A DNA stretch of 8,957 bases from Chloroflexota bacterium (GCA_021786915.1 JAJYMP010000613.1:1-8957), one strand, 5' to 3'. Counted from the stretch's first letter, positions 1 through 6,366 are shown. Notes: generated by a model from the letters alone, not told the origin. Program-made: numbers and translations.

Positions 1-625
1 CCGCGAACTCCTGCCCGAGCCGGATCGGCGTCGCGTCCTGGAGATGCGTGCGGCCGGTCTTCACGACGTCCCAGAACTCGGTCGACTTGGCCGCCAGCGC
101 GCCCTGGAGGTCGACGAGGGCCGGGATCAGCTCCTCTTCGATCGCCACCGCGCCCGACAGCTGGAGCGCCGTCGGGATCGTGTCGTTCGAGGATTGGCAC
201 TTGTTGACGTCGTCGTTGGGGTGGACCTTCGCCCCGCCCAGGCGAGCCGACGCGAGATGGCTGATCACCTCGTTCATGTTCGTGTTGGTCGAGGTGCCCG
301 AGCCCGTCTGGTAGATGTCGATGGGGAAGTGCTCGTCCCAGCGGCCCTCGGCGACCTCGCGGGCAGCGGCCGAGATGGCAGCGCCCTTGCCGGGATCGAG
401 CAGGCCGAGGCCGACGTTGGTCTCGGCGGCCGCGATCTTGACCAGGGCGAGCGCGCGCAGGAAGCGGCGTGGCATGCGCTGGCCCGAGATGGGGAAGTTG
501 AGGACGGCGCGCTGGGTGGAGGCTCCGTACATCGCATCGACGGGGACCTCCATCTCGCCCATGGAGTCGCGCTCGATGCGGGTGGCCTTGGCCGTGGCAG
601 TGGCGATGGCAGTCTCGTCGCTCAT
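1..625 (-). CDS. fumC: Class II fumarate hydratase, N-terminal part (gene continues past left edge)
   Basis: Fumarase C reversibly hydrates fumarate to L-malate in the cytoplasmic TCA cycle. Class II enzymes are iron-independent homotetramers of about 460 residues, and 208 are visible here. Reading leftwards from ATG at 625, the protein shows [13 protein letters not shown] (16-28), the substrate-loop motif [16 protein letters not shown] (106-121), [14 protein letters not shown] (135-148) and [12 protein letters not shown] (189-200), whose His194 matches the catalytic His of E. coli FumC. The C-terminal GSSxMPxKxN signature lies outside the window. The start aligns with E. coli FumC apart from about ten extra N-terminal residues. 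There is no Shine-Dalgarno; a TACCAT hexamer sits 7 nt upstream, which suggests a leaderless mRNA. Aspartase and argininosuccinate lyase share the fold, but these motifs fit fumarase best. The gene is divergent from the flavin reductase cluster. Confidence 0.95.
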   Translation of the reverse strand, partial: MSDETAIATATAKATRIERDSMGEMEVPVDAMYGASTQRAVLNFPISGQRMPRRFLRALALVKIAAAETNVGLGLLDPGKGAAISAAAREVAEGRWDEHFPIDIYQTGSGTSTNTNMNEVISHLASARLGGAKVHPNDDVNKCQSSNDTIPTALQLSGAVAIEEELIPALVDLQGALAAKSTEFWDVVKTGRTHLQDATPIRLGQEFA

Positions 626-632
626 GCCGCCG

Positions 633-638
633 ATGGTA
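633..638 (-). promoter_or_regulatory. Putative -10 element of leaderless fumC
   Basis: On the minus strand the hexamer TACCAT is followed by 7 nt (CGGCGGC) and then the fumC ATG. A -10 box at that distance would place the transcription start on or next to the start codon. I see no convincing -35 hexamer at 16-18 nt. The divergent flavin reductase gene has the same TANNNT-7 nt-start geometry, which supports both calls. A six-base match is weak evidence alone. Confidence 0.4.
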
Positions 639-842
639 CGGCGTGCCGAGCAGCGCGGGGACGGGCCGGATGGACCGCCGCGGGGCCGACCACCCGCTCT
701 GCCCTGATCCACGGCCGCCGTCGGCCTGTGCCGCCCGCCTCGCACCGTGAGCCAGGACCGACTCGGAACGCGGCGGGCCACGCTTGGCCACGGCCGCGCT
801 TCCCGGTTTCGCGGATCCTGCCACGCTCATCGGCCGCGGAAA

Positions 843-860
843 CGAGTCTCAGCTGACTCG
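843..860. repeat. 6-bp inverted repeat in the divergent intergenic region
   Basis: CGAGTC (843-848) and GACTCG (855-860) are perfect reverse complements separated by 6 nt (TCAGCT). The site is nearly palindromic and could be a regulator operator or a small hairpin. It lies about 235 bp before the flavin reductase start and 218 bp before the fumC start, so it cannot be assigned to either gene. Confidence 0.35.
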
Positions 861-874
861 CGGTTCGTGAGGGC

Positions 875-907
875 TGGCACCGGCGACCCTGGCACGCTGC
901 GGTGCCA
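875..907. repeat. 8-bp inverted repeat in the divergent intergenic region
   Basis: TGGCACCG (875-882) pairs perfectly with CGGTGCCA (900-907) across a 17-nt loop. The loop itself holds another TGGCAC copy (890-895). In GC-rich DNA such a match can arise by chance, but it stands out within this gene-free stretch. Its function is unknown: a binding site for a dimeric regulator or an RNA hairpin are the obvious options. Confidence 0.35.
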
Positions 908-1081
908 CACGGAGCGGGGCCGAGCGCGGACCGCGCCGGAGGTGCGGCGTTCGCGCGCAGGGCACCCTCGTGGAGTCGCGGATTGGCACTGGGGCGTGCC
1001 GGCGGGGCGTCGCAGAGCCCGGCGCAGGACCTGGCCCCCCGCTCAACGGATCGCCCGCGAGCCGATGGCTTCGCGCCCAAG

Positions 1082-1087
1082 TATCCT
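1082..1087 (+). promoter_or_regulatory. Putative -10 element of the leaderless flavin reductase cluster
   Basis: TATCCT ends 7 nt before the GTG at 1095, the spacing expected when transcription begins at the start codon. No -35 hexamer is evident. If the element is real, it excludes the in-frame upstream ATG at 1065 as the start, because that codon would lie upstream of the transcript. It mirrors the arrangement in front of fumC. Confidence 0.4.
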
Positions 1088-1094
1088 TCGCCGC

Positions 1095-1736
1095 GTGACC
1101 GTCCCCGCCGTCGACTTCCGCACCGCCATCGGCCAGTTCGCCACCGGCGTGACCATCGTCACCACCCTGGACGGCGACCGTCCCGTCGGCATCACGGTGA
1201 ACGCGTTCGCCTCGGTGAGCCTCGAGCCCGCGCTGGTCATGATCGCGCTCGACCATCGCCGGTACATCGTCCCGGCCATCGAGGCTGGGGGGCGATACGC
1301 GGTCAGCGTGCTGACCGAGGACCAGCAGTGGCTGTCCGACTGCTTCGCGGGCGCGAACGTGACCCCCAACCGCGAGGCCTTCTGCGGCGCATCGTGGCAC
1401 CCGGGCCAGACGGGCATGCCCCTGCTGAGCGGTGCCATCGCCTCGATCGAGTGCCGCGTGGCGCAGCGGATCCCGCTGGGCGACCACCTCCTGTTCGTGG
1501 GCACGGTCGAGGCCGTGACGCTCCAGGAGCCCGATGCCCCGCCGCTCTTGTACCACCGGCGCCGATACCTGCGGATCGAGCGCGCCTCCACGGCGCTGGT
1601 CACGGGCAAGCCCGAGGGCAGGCCCGACACCGCGAACGGCGGAGACCCCGACCGGCCCAATCCCGAGCCGGCGGGCGCCAGCCCCGGCACGAGGCCGCCG
1701 GCCGCCGGCGGCCGACCCGGGCCCACGCCCGACTGA
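1095..1736 (+). CDS. Flavin reductase-like FMN-binding protein
   Basis: This is a member of the flavin reductase-like, FMN-binding split-barrel family (HpaC/RutF/DIM6-type), which uses NAD(P)H to reduce FMN or FAD, usually for a partner flavin-dependent monooxygenase. Numbered from GTG 1095, family motifs are FATGVTIVTT (15-24), GITVNAFASVSLEPALV (32-48), which contributes to flavin binding, GDHLLFVGTVEAV (129-141) and PLLYHRRRYLRI (150-161). The core ends near residue 162. It is followed by an unusual tail of about 50 residues rich in Pro, Gly and Arg that looks disordered. An in-frame ATG at 1065 would add ten residues; GTG is preferred because it suits the family N-terminus and sits 7 nt after TATCCT. 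It is the first gene of a rightward cluster, 23 nt before the hydrolase. No monooxygenase partner lies in the window, so the substrate is unknown. Confidence 0.88.
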   Translation: MTVPAVDFRTAIGQFATGVTIVTTLDGDRPVGITVNAFASVSLEPALVMIALDHRRYIVPAIEAGGRYAVSVLTEDQQWLSDCFAGANVTPNREAFCGASWHPGQTGMPLLSGAIASIECRVAQRIPLGDHLLFVGTVEAVTLQEPDAPPLLYHRRRYLRIERASTALVTGKPEGRPDTANGGDPDRPNPEPAGASPGTRPPAAGGRPGPTPD

Positions 1737-1759
1737 CGACAGGGCGAGGCAGGCCGGCG

Positions 1760-2605
1760 ATGCCGCAGGTCCGCGCCAACGGGCTCGACGTCGCCTACGA
1801 GGTGGTCGGCGAGGGCCCGCCGCTGATCCTGCTCCACGGGGCGTCATCGGGCGGCCGGCTCGACTTCGGCCACCAGCTCGCCCGGTTCCGGCGGGACTTC
1901 ACGTGCTACCTGCCCGACGCGCGCGGCCACGGCGGCACGCGCTGGGACGCCGCGGACGGCTACTCGTACGCCTCGCTCGTCGACGACGCCCTGGCCTTCG
2001 CCGACGCGCTCGAGCTGGGCGCTCTCCCCCTCGCGGGCTTCTCGATGGGCGGCGCCACGGCGCTGGGCGTGGCCAGCCGGCAGCCCGAGCGGGTGCTCAC
2101 GCTCGTCGTCATGGGGATCGCGCCCGAGCGCGAGCCGCGCGCCTCGGTCGCGCGGCGCCTGTTCGACCCCGACCGGATCAAGCGCACCGAGCCCGACTGG
2201 GCGGCTGTCCTCGACCGGCGCCACGACCCGGTGCAGGGCGAGGGCGGCTGGGAGCGGCTGCTGCCGGTGATCGCGGCCGCCATCTCGGAGCAGAGCCTGC
2301 TCGGACCGGCCGAGCTGCGCCGGGTGGACGCGCCGACGCTCGTCATCGCCGGCGACCGCGACCCGCTCGTCCCGGTGGACCACGCGTGGGCGCTCAAGCG
2401 CCAGCTGCCCGATGCGCGGCTGCTGATCGTCCCCGACTGCCCGCACGAGGTGACGGCGCGACGGCCCGGCATCGTGAACGAGGCGCTCGCCGGGTTCTAT
2501 CGTTCGACCCAGGCAATGGCAGCCGCCCGCGCGGAGCGCTTCGCCTCGCTCGCCACGCCGCCGATCGACTCGCAGGACGACCCGCAACTGGAGGCACCGC
2601 GATGA
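1760..2605 (+). CDS. Alpha/beta-fold hydrolase
   Basis: This 281-residue protein is a cytoplasmic alpha/beta hydrolase with no signal peptide. It has the oxyanion-loop motif LLHGASSGG (24-32), PDARGHGGT (52-60), the nucleophile elbow GFSMGG with Ser95, an acid in GDRDPLVP (Asp201) and a catalytic His in CPHEV (His229). The full Ser-Asp-His triad is therefore present. The layout matches the esterase, haloperoxidase-like and C-C hydrolase branches (such as MhpC, PcaD and enol-lactonase relatives). Sequence alone does not decide among them. About 25 residues after position 255 form a polar, probably flexible tail. The ATG at 1760 has AGG 6 nt upstream and follows the flavin reductase by 23 nt. 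Its stop overlaps the next gene in ATGA, which suggests translational coupling in one operon. A role in opening or de-esterifying a catabolic intermediate is inferred. Confidence 0.9.
   Translation: MPQVRANGLDVAYEVVGEGPPLILLHGASSGGRLDFGHQLARFRRDFTCYLPDARGHGGTRWDAADGYSYASLVDDALAFADALELGALPLAGFSMGGATALGVASRQPERVLTLVVMGIAPEREPRASVARRLFDPDRIKRTEPDWAAVLDRRHDPVQGEGGWERLLPVIAAAISEQSLLGPAELRRVDAPTLVIAGDRDPLVPVDHAWALKRQLPDARLLIVPDCPHEVTARRPGIVNEALAGFYRSTQAMAAARAERFASLATPPIDSQDDPQLEAPR
2590..2594 (+). promoter_or_regulatory. Ribosome binding site of the enoyl-CoA hydratase gene
   Basis: GGAGG lies 7 nt before the ATG at 2602, inside the last codons of the hydrolase. It fixes the start that makes the ATGA overlap, in preference to later in-frame starts. 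It contrasts with the leaderless first gene of the cluster. Confidence 0.7.
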
Positions 2606-3411
2606 CCGAGGACGCCAGCAGCCCGAGCCTGGTCCAGGTCGCGTTCCCGGCCGGCGACCCGCCGCTGCCCGGCGTTGCGCTCGTCACGCTCGACCAGCCC
2701 AAGGCGCTCAACGCGCTCTCGTACGGGCTGCTGGCCGAGCTCGACGGGGCGCTCGCGACGCTCGACGCCGACCCTGCCTGCCGGGCGATCGTCATCACCG
2801 GCGCGGGCGATCGGGCGTTCGCGGCGGGCGCCGACGTCCGCGAGCTGTCCGCCGAGACCACCGCGTCGCTCCACGAGGCCGACCCCTTCTCGGCGATCGA
2901 TCGCGTTGCCGCGCTGGCGACGCCGACGATCGCCGCAGTCCGCGGCTTCGCCCTCGGCGGCGGGTGCGAGCTGGCGATGGCGTGCGACATGCTGGTGGCG
3001 GGCGACGATGCCACGTTCGGCCAGCCCGAGATCCTGATCGGGATCATCCCGGGTGCGGGCGGGACGCAGCGGCTGGCGCGGGCCGTGGGGAAGGCGCGCG
3101 CGATGGAGCTGGTCCTGACCGGCCGGCGGATCGACGTCGCGGAGGCCGATCGGCTGGGACTGGTCACGAAGGTGGTGCCCGCGGCCGAGACGGTGCCCGA
3201 GGCGCTGGCCCTGGCGGCCACGATCGCCTCGATGCCGCCGCTCGCCGTCCGCGCCGCCAAGGCCGCCGTGCGCGCCAGCGCCGAACTCCCGCTGGCCGAA
3301 GGCATCCGCCACGAGCGAGACCTGTTCGAGGCGCTGTTCCTCTCCGAGGACCAGCGCGAGGGCATGGCGGCATTCCTCGACAAGCGCAAGGCGATCTGGA
3401 CGGGCCGATAG
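2602..3411 (+). CDS. Enoyl-CoA hydratase (crotonase family)
   Basis: This 269-residue crotonase is predicted to hydrate trans-2-enoyl-CoA to 3-hydroxyacyl-CoA in beta-oxidation or a related CoA-thioester pathway. Both catalytic glutamates of true hydratases are present, Glu123 in GGGCELAMACD and Glu143 in FGQPEILIGIIPGAGGTQRL. Their 20-residue spacing equals that of Glu144/Glu164 in rat mitochondrial enoyl-CoA hydratase. The oxyanion-hole region FAAGAD (73-78) and Gly120 are also intact. The mid-part through VLTGRRIDVAEADRLGLVTKVV closely resembles mitochondrial ECHS1, so a hydratase is favoured over an isomerase or decarboxylase. The N-terminus has about ten residues more than usual before the first core strand. 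It is translationally coupled to the hydrolase and is the last gene of the cluster. Substrate chain length cannot be read from sequence. Confidence 0.93.
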   Translation: MTEDASSPSLVQVAFPAGDPPLPGVALVTLDQPKALNALSYGLLAELDGALATLDADPACRAIVITGAGDRAFAAGADVRELSAETTASLHEADPFSAIDRVAALATPTIAAVRGFALGGGCELAMACDMLVAGDDATFGQPEILIGIIPGAGGTQRLARAVGKARAMELVLTGRRIDVAEADRLGLVTKVVPAAETVPEALALAATIASMPPLAVRAAKAAVRASAELPLAEGIRHERDLFEALFLSEDQREGMAAFLDKRKAIWTGR

Positions 3412-3450
3412 GGTCCTGGCGGCCGGATCGTCGTCCGCTCTGGCCGGCGT

Positions 3451-3471
3451 AACCAGACGAGGCGACTGGTT
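3451..3471 (+). terminator. Possible hairpin terminator after the hydrolase/enoyl-CoA hydratase operon
   Basis: AACCAG (3451-3456) and CTGGTT (3466-3471) are perfect complements around a 9-nt loop, 40 nt after the enoyl-CoA hydratase stop. Only a short pyrimidine run (TTCTCC) follows and there is no U-tract. The call rests mainly on position. Confidence 0.3.
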
Positions 3472-3534
3472 CTCCATGCCGCCCGTCGCGACGCTTGATC
3501 AGCGGCGTCCGCAGACCACGCCACCCTAACGGAG

Positions 3535-3563
3535 TTGGGGCTGCAGCGTTACTGAAGTACTAG
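3535..3563 (+). promoter_or_regulatory. Weak promoter-like pair upstream of the secreted-protein leader
   Basis: TTGGGG (3535-3540) and TACTAG (3558-3563) are separated by exactly 17 nt. Each matches only half of its consensus hexamer, so this is a low-confidence candidate. If real, the secreted-protein mRNA would have an untranslated leader of about 430 nt spanning all the repeats described here. Confidence 0.15.
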
Positions 3564-3580
3564 GACCTTTGTCCGTTGCC

Positions 3581-3611
3581 TCGAACGCGGGACTGGGAGA
3601 CTCTCGTTCGA
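3581..3611. repeat. 7-bp inverted repeat in the leader
   Basis: TCGAACG (3581-3587) and CGTTCGA (3605-3611) are perfect complements across a 17-nt loop that contains a smaller GAG/CTC hairpin. It could be an operator or a structured RNA element of the downstream gene. No regulator family was recognised. Confidence 0.35.
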
Positions 3612-3687
3612 TGTAAGCGTCCTGCCGTCGGCCGGGGGTGCCACGTCCGGGGACTGAAAGTCGGGGCCGCGCAGCGGAGCTGGCCCG

Positions 3688-3723
3688 CGACTAGGGGGTC
3701 TGGATTCGACTAGGGATGAGTCG
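3688..3723 (+). repeat. 9-bp direct repeat with adjoining hairpin
   Basis: CGACTAGGG occurs at 3688-3696 and again at 3707-3715, a period of 19 nt. The second copy begins a short hairpin: CGACT (3707-3711) pairs with AGTCG (3719-3723) around AGGGATG. A pair of repeats about two helical turns apart is compatible with tandem protein-binding sites; this is inference. Confidence 0.35.
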
Positions 3724-3751
3724 TTTCCGCAGTGGGAGGGCAGGCTCACCG

Positions 3752-3779
3752 GGTCCGCCGACGGCACTGGTCCGCCGAC
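3752..3779 (+). repeat. 11-bp direct repeat in the leader
   Basis: GGTCCGCCGAC is repeated exactly at 3752-3762 and 3769-3779 with a period of 17 nt. An exact 11-bp repeat in a short non-coding stretch suggests duplicated binding sites or a local tandem duplication. Its role is unknown. Confidence 0.45.
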
Positions 3780-3867
3780 CTGGATCGCCCGCCCGAGCAG
3801 GCGATGACGCACGAGAGCACCCTCCGACCGTTCACGCCCGGGAACGGATCTGAGCTCGGCTCGGTGG

Positions 3868-3891
3868 TGGCTGCCTGGTGCTTTGCAGCCA
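3868..3891 (+). repeat. 7-bp inverted repeat upstream of the secreted-protein gene
   Basis: TGGCTGC (3868-3874) pairs perfectly with GCAGCCA (3885-3891) around a 10-nt loop. It lies about 115 nt before the start codon and probably forms a hairpin in the leader RNA. Confidence 0.35.
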
Positions 3892-3971
3892 TCGTGGACA
3901 ACGCAGGAGGGGATGGCAGGGGGAACCATCACGTGCGCCGACCCGGGGTCGATTGACAATCCGTCACGTTG

Positions 3972-4000
3972 GCGCGGTTGGGCCGCGCGAGAGGGAAGGG
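3972..4000 (+). promoter_or_regulatory. GC-rich hairpin abutting a strong ribosome binding site
   Basis: GCGCGG (3972-3977) and CCGCGC (3983-3988) form a perfect 6-bp stem with loop TTGGG. Two nucleotides later begins the purine run GAGGGAAGGG (3991-4000), which is a good Shine-Dalgarno for the ATG at 4006. The run fixes the start. The hairpin may keep the site accessible or gate it. Confidence 0.5.
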
Positions 4001-4005
4001 TCTCA

Positions 4006-6345
4006 ATGAGGAAGATCAAGCGACTGTTGGCTCTGCTGTCTGCGGCGGCCGTGCTGGCGGGGATGATCGCGGCGTCGGCCAGCGTCGCATTGGCCAACGG
4101 CTCATTCACATGGGGCGGCCAGGGTTATCCGAACCCAACGTGCTCGGCCAGCTCAACGACGATGCTGTGGATCTTCAACCCCCACAGCGCGGCGGTGCCG
4201 ACGAGCCTCACGATCAACGGAGTTGCCGCGACGCCGGTCGCGCCGACGATCGGTGGCTGGACCAACTCCGGTGGCGGGCAGAACTGGCATTTCACGGCCG
4301 CGATCACTGCGACCAACTTCCCGCCCACGAGCGCGACCGTGGACTACACGGGGACCATCGGCAACAACGCGATCCTGACCCTCTCGGGTTGCGACGAGGG
4401 CGGGACGAACCCGCCGGCAGCCGACCTGGCCGTCGTGAAGAGCGCGAGCGGGTCATACGACAACAAGTACGCCTGGACAATCAAGAAGACCGCAGACAAC
4501 GCGACTGTCTACACCGCGGGCGGCAAGGACGGGACCGCTGACTACACGATCAAAGTGAGCCACGACGGCGGGACGATCAGCAACGTTCAGGTGACGGGGA
4601 CGATCTCGGTCCTCAACCCGAACACCGCCCCCGTGGCGATGACCGAGGTCACAGACCAACTCTCCGACGGAACCGTCTGCGACGTCACTGGCGGAGGGGC
4701 ACAGACCCTCGACGTGGGCATCACGGACTTCCTGTACTCATGCAGCACCACCAGCGCGCCGGCTGCCCTCAACAACACCGCGACGGTCTCATGGGACGCG
4801 CAGACGCTCAGCAACGGGGAGGCCCTGGCAGCCTCGTCCGCGTCATTCACGGTCACGGGGGTCACCTTCACCGAGACCACGATCGACAACTGCGTCGACG
4901 TGACGGATGGCACGATTGACCTCGGGACGGTGTGCGTTGGCGATGCCAATCCGACCTCGTTCGCCTTCACGGGCACCGTCAGCGGGGGCGCCGGCACTTG
5001 CACCAACAACGACAACACGGCGACCTTCACAACGAACACGACCAACACAACCGGCTCGTCCAGTGCATCCGTCGATGACTGCCAGGGCGCCGACCTGACG
5101 GTCACGAAGACGGCCACGCCGGCCTTCGAGCGCACCTACAACTGGACGATCAGCAAGTCGGTTGACAAGACCAAGGTGACCACGTCGGCGTCGACGGCGA
5201 CCTTCAACTACACCGTTGGGGCGAGCGAGACCGGTTTCTCCGACAGCGGCTGGCAGGTGACCGGGAAGATCACGATCACCAACCCGAACGACTGGGAAGA
5301 CGTCACCCTAACCAGCCTGACCGACGCCGTGGACAACGGCGGCTCGTGCACGGTTGGGGCCGGGCCGTACACGGTCCCGAAGGGCTCGTCCATCGACGTG
5401 GGCTACACGTGCACGTACGCCTCGGCGCCCTCGGCAGCCAGCGGCACGAATACGGCGACCGCCACCTGGGACGCCGGCACGTACTCCACGCCGACGGGCA
5501 CCGCGTCCGGTGACGCGACGTTCTCGTTCACGACGCCGACCAGCACGGTCAACAAGACCGTCACGATCACCGACACGTTCAACGGCTCGACGACGACACT
5601 GGGCACCCTGACGGCCACCGACAGCACGCCCTACACGTCAGCCACCTACACCTACTCGCGGACCGTCTCGGTCCCGCGCAACGGCTGCTTCACGTACAAC
5701 AACACCGCCACCATCGTCGAGACGGACCAGACCGCAGGCGCATCGGTGCAGGTGTGCGGCCCCGTGACCGGCGGGCTCACCATGGGCTTCTGGCAGAACA
5801 AGAACGGCCAGGGGATCATCAAGAGCTACTGCGGCGGTACGAGCGGCACCTCCCTGGCGGCGTACCTGGAGGGCTTCGCGCCCTTCCAGGACTTCTCGGG
5901 CACGAGCTGCTCAGACGTCGCCAGCTACGTGTACACGGTCATCAAGGCGGCCAACGCGTCCGGCGCCTCCATGAACGCGATGCTCAAGGCGCAGGATCTG
6001 GCCACCACCCTTGACGTGTACTTCAGCACGCCGAACCTGGGTGGCAACAGGATCGGCGCGCCCACGCCCCTTGGGCCCGTCTACGTTGACCTGGCCTCGA
6101 TCTGCAAGATGATCGACGGCTCGGGCGGCGGAACCTGCAGTGGCAACCTCGAGAACACGGCGGCTGCATTCGGCGGCTCCCCGACCTGCCAGCAGATCAG
6201 CGCCCTGCTGACCGAGGCCGCGAGCCAGTCGGACGAGGGCGGTATCACCTGGTATGGCAACGTGAAGGCCACCCAGGGGCTTGCCAAGGACACCTTCGAC
6301 GCGATCAACAACGGGGTCGCATACTCCTGCACGCCCACCCCGTAA
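4006..6345 (+). CDS. Secreted two-repeat surface protein with GFWQNKNGQ C-terminal domain
   Basis: This 779-residue exported protein has no known activity. Residues 1-30 are a signal peptide with basic MRKIKR, a hydrophobic core and a VALA cleavage site before Asn31. Residues 31-138 form a beta-rich segment with a few Cys. Two homologous units follow at about 139-361 and 362-588, each opening with ADL.V.K and sharing a WTI.K core, QVTG.I...NPN, a D....G..C.V segment, NTAT..WDA and a final Cys near the unit end. They resemble DUF11-like beta-sandwich repeats of bacterial surface proteins. From 589 on, GGLTMGFWQNKNGQ opens a Cys-containing domain of about 190 residues that I recall from other secreted Chloroflexota and Actinomycetota proteins, where it is uncharacterised. 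No LPxTG, membrane anchor or catalytic motif is seen. Thr, Asn and Ser are abundant, so codon use differs from the neighbouring genes. ATG 4006 is set by GAGGGAAGGG. Confidence 0.88.
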   Translation: MRKIKRLLALLSAAAVLAGMIAASASVALANGSFTWGGQGYPNPTCSASSTTMLWIFNPHSAAVPTSLTINGVAATPVAPTIGGWTNSGGGQNWHFTAAITATNFPPTSATVDYTGTIGNNAILTLSGCDEGGTNPPAADLAVVKSASGSYDNKYAWTIKKTADNATVYTAGGKDGTADYTIKVSHDGGTISNVQVTGTISVLNPNTAPVAMTEVTDQLSDGTVCDVTGGGAQTLDVGITDFLYSCSTTSAPAALNNTATVSWDAQTLSNGEALAASSASFTVTGVTFTETTIDNCVDVTDGTIDLGTVCVGDANPTSFAFTGTVSGGAGTCTNNDNTATFTTNTTNTTGSSSASVDDCQGADLTVTKTATPAFERTYNWTISKSVDKTKVTTSASTATFNYTVGASETGFSDSGWQVTGKITITNPNDWEDVTLTSLTDAVDNGGSCTVGAGPYTVPKGSSIDVGYTCTYASAPSAASGTNTATATWDAGTYSTPTGTASGDATFSFTTPTSTVNKTVTITDTFNGSTTTLGTLTATDSTPYTSATYTYSRTVSVPRNGCFTYNNTATIVETDQTAGASVQVCGPVTGGLTMGFWQNKNGQGIIKSYCGGTSGTSLAAYLEGFAPFQDFSGTSCSDVASYVYTVIKAANASGASMNAMLKAQDLATTLDVYFSTPNLGGNRIGAPTPLGPVYVDLASICKMIDGSGGGTCSGNLENTAAAFGGSPTCQQISALLTEAASQSDEGGITWYGNVKATQGLAKDTFDAINNGVAYSCTPTP

Positions 6346-6366
6346 CCCCAAACCTTCAGCCGAGAT

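Larger units (their letters stand above)
626..1081. other. Divergent intergenic region between fumC and the flavin reductase cluster
   Basis: This stretch of about 455 bp has no credible gene. Open frames across it on either strand are Arg/Ala/Pro-rich, overlap the fumC start and show no recognisable motif. It must carry the promoters of both divergent units. Two inverted repeats are visible and annotated separately (843-860 and 875-907). No tRNA-like or riboswitch-like structure was recognised. Confidence 0.6.
3412..4005. other. Gene-free region upstream of the large secreted protein
   Basis: About 590 bp lie between the enoyl-CoA hydratase stop and the secreted-protein start. Open frames here have no recognisable motif and I regard them as non-coding. 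Visible structure includes a 6-bp hairpin after the operon, inverted repeats at 3581-3611, 3868-3891 and 3972-3988, and direct repeats at 3688-3715 and 3752-3779. No known riboswitch class was matched: the conserved cores of c-di-GMP-I, c-di-AMP (ydaO) and cobalamin aptamers are absent. A perfect TTGACA occurs at 3953-3958 but has no good -10 partner. Either an extended structured leader or a multi-site promoter region would explain it. Confidence 0.5.

Noticed and set aside
622..1080. 152-residue open frame on the minus strand in the divergent intergenic region
   Set aside because: It ends inside the fumC start, is dominated by Arg, Ala, Pro and Gly and has no ribosome binding site or motif.
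3694..3715. tmRNA-like 5' motif (TGGATTCGAC preceded by GGGGGTC)
   Set aside because: The 10-base match is striking, but I find no matching 3' acceptor and T-arm, no CCA end and no tag-peptide frame ending in Ala-Leu-Ala-Ala within the expected 300-400 nt. Most likely chance.
3953..3958. Perfect TTGACA -35 hexamer upstream of the secreted protein
   Set aside because: No TANNNT-like -10 occurs 16-18 nt downstream; that position holds the GC-rich hairpin stem instead.
3860..4000. c-di-AMP (ydaO) or c-di-GMP-I riboswitch before the secreted protein
   Set aside because: Fragments such as GGGGGAACC recall ydaO, but the conserved CCGAACCCGUCAGCU-type core is absent, as are the GEMM A-rich segments.
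3549..4109. 186-residue open frame on the minus strand
   Set aside because: It overlaps the start of the secreted-protein gene, has no recognisable domain and a composition typical of a frame shadow in GC-rich DNA.
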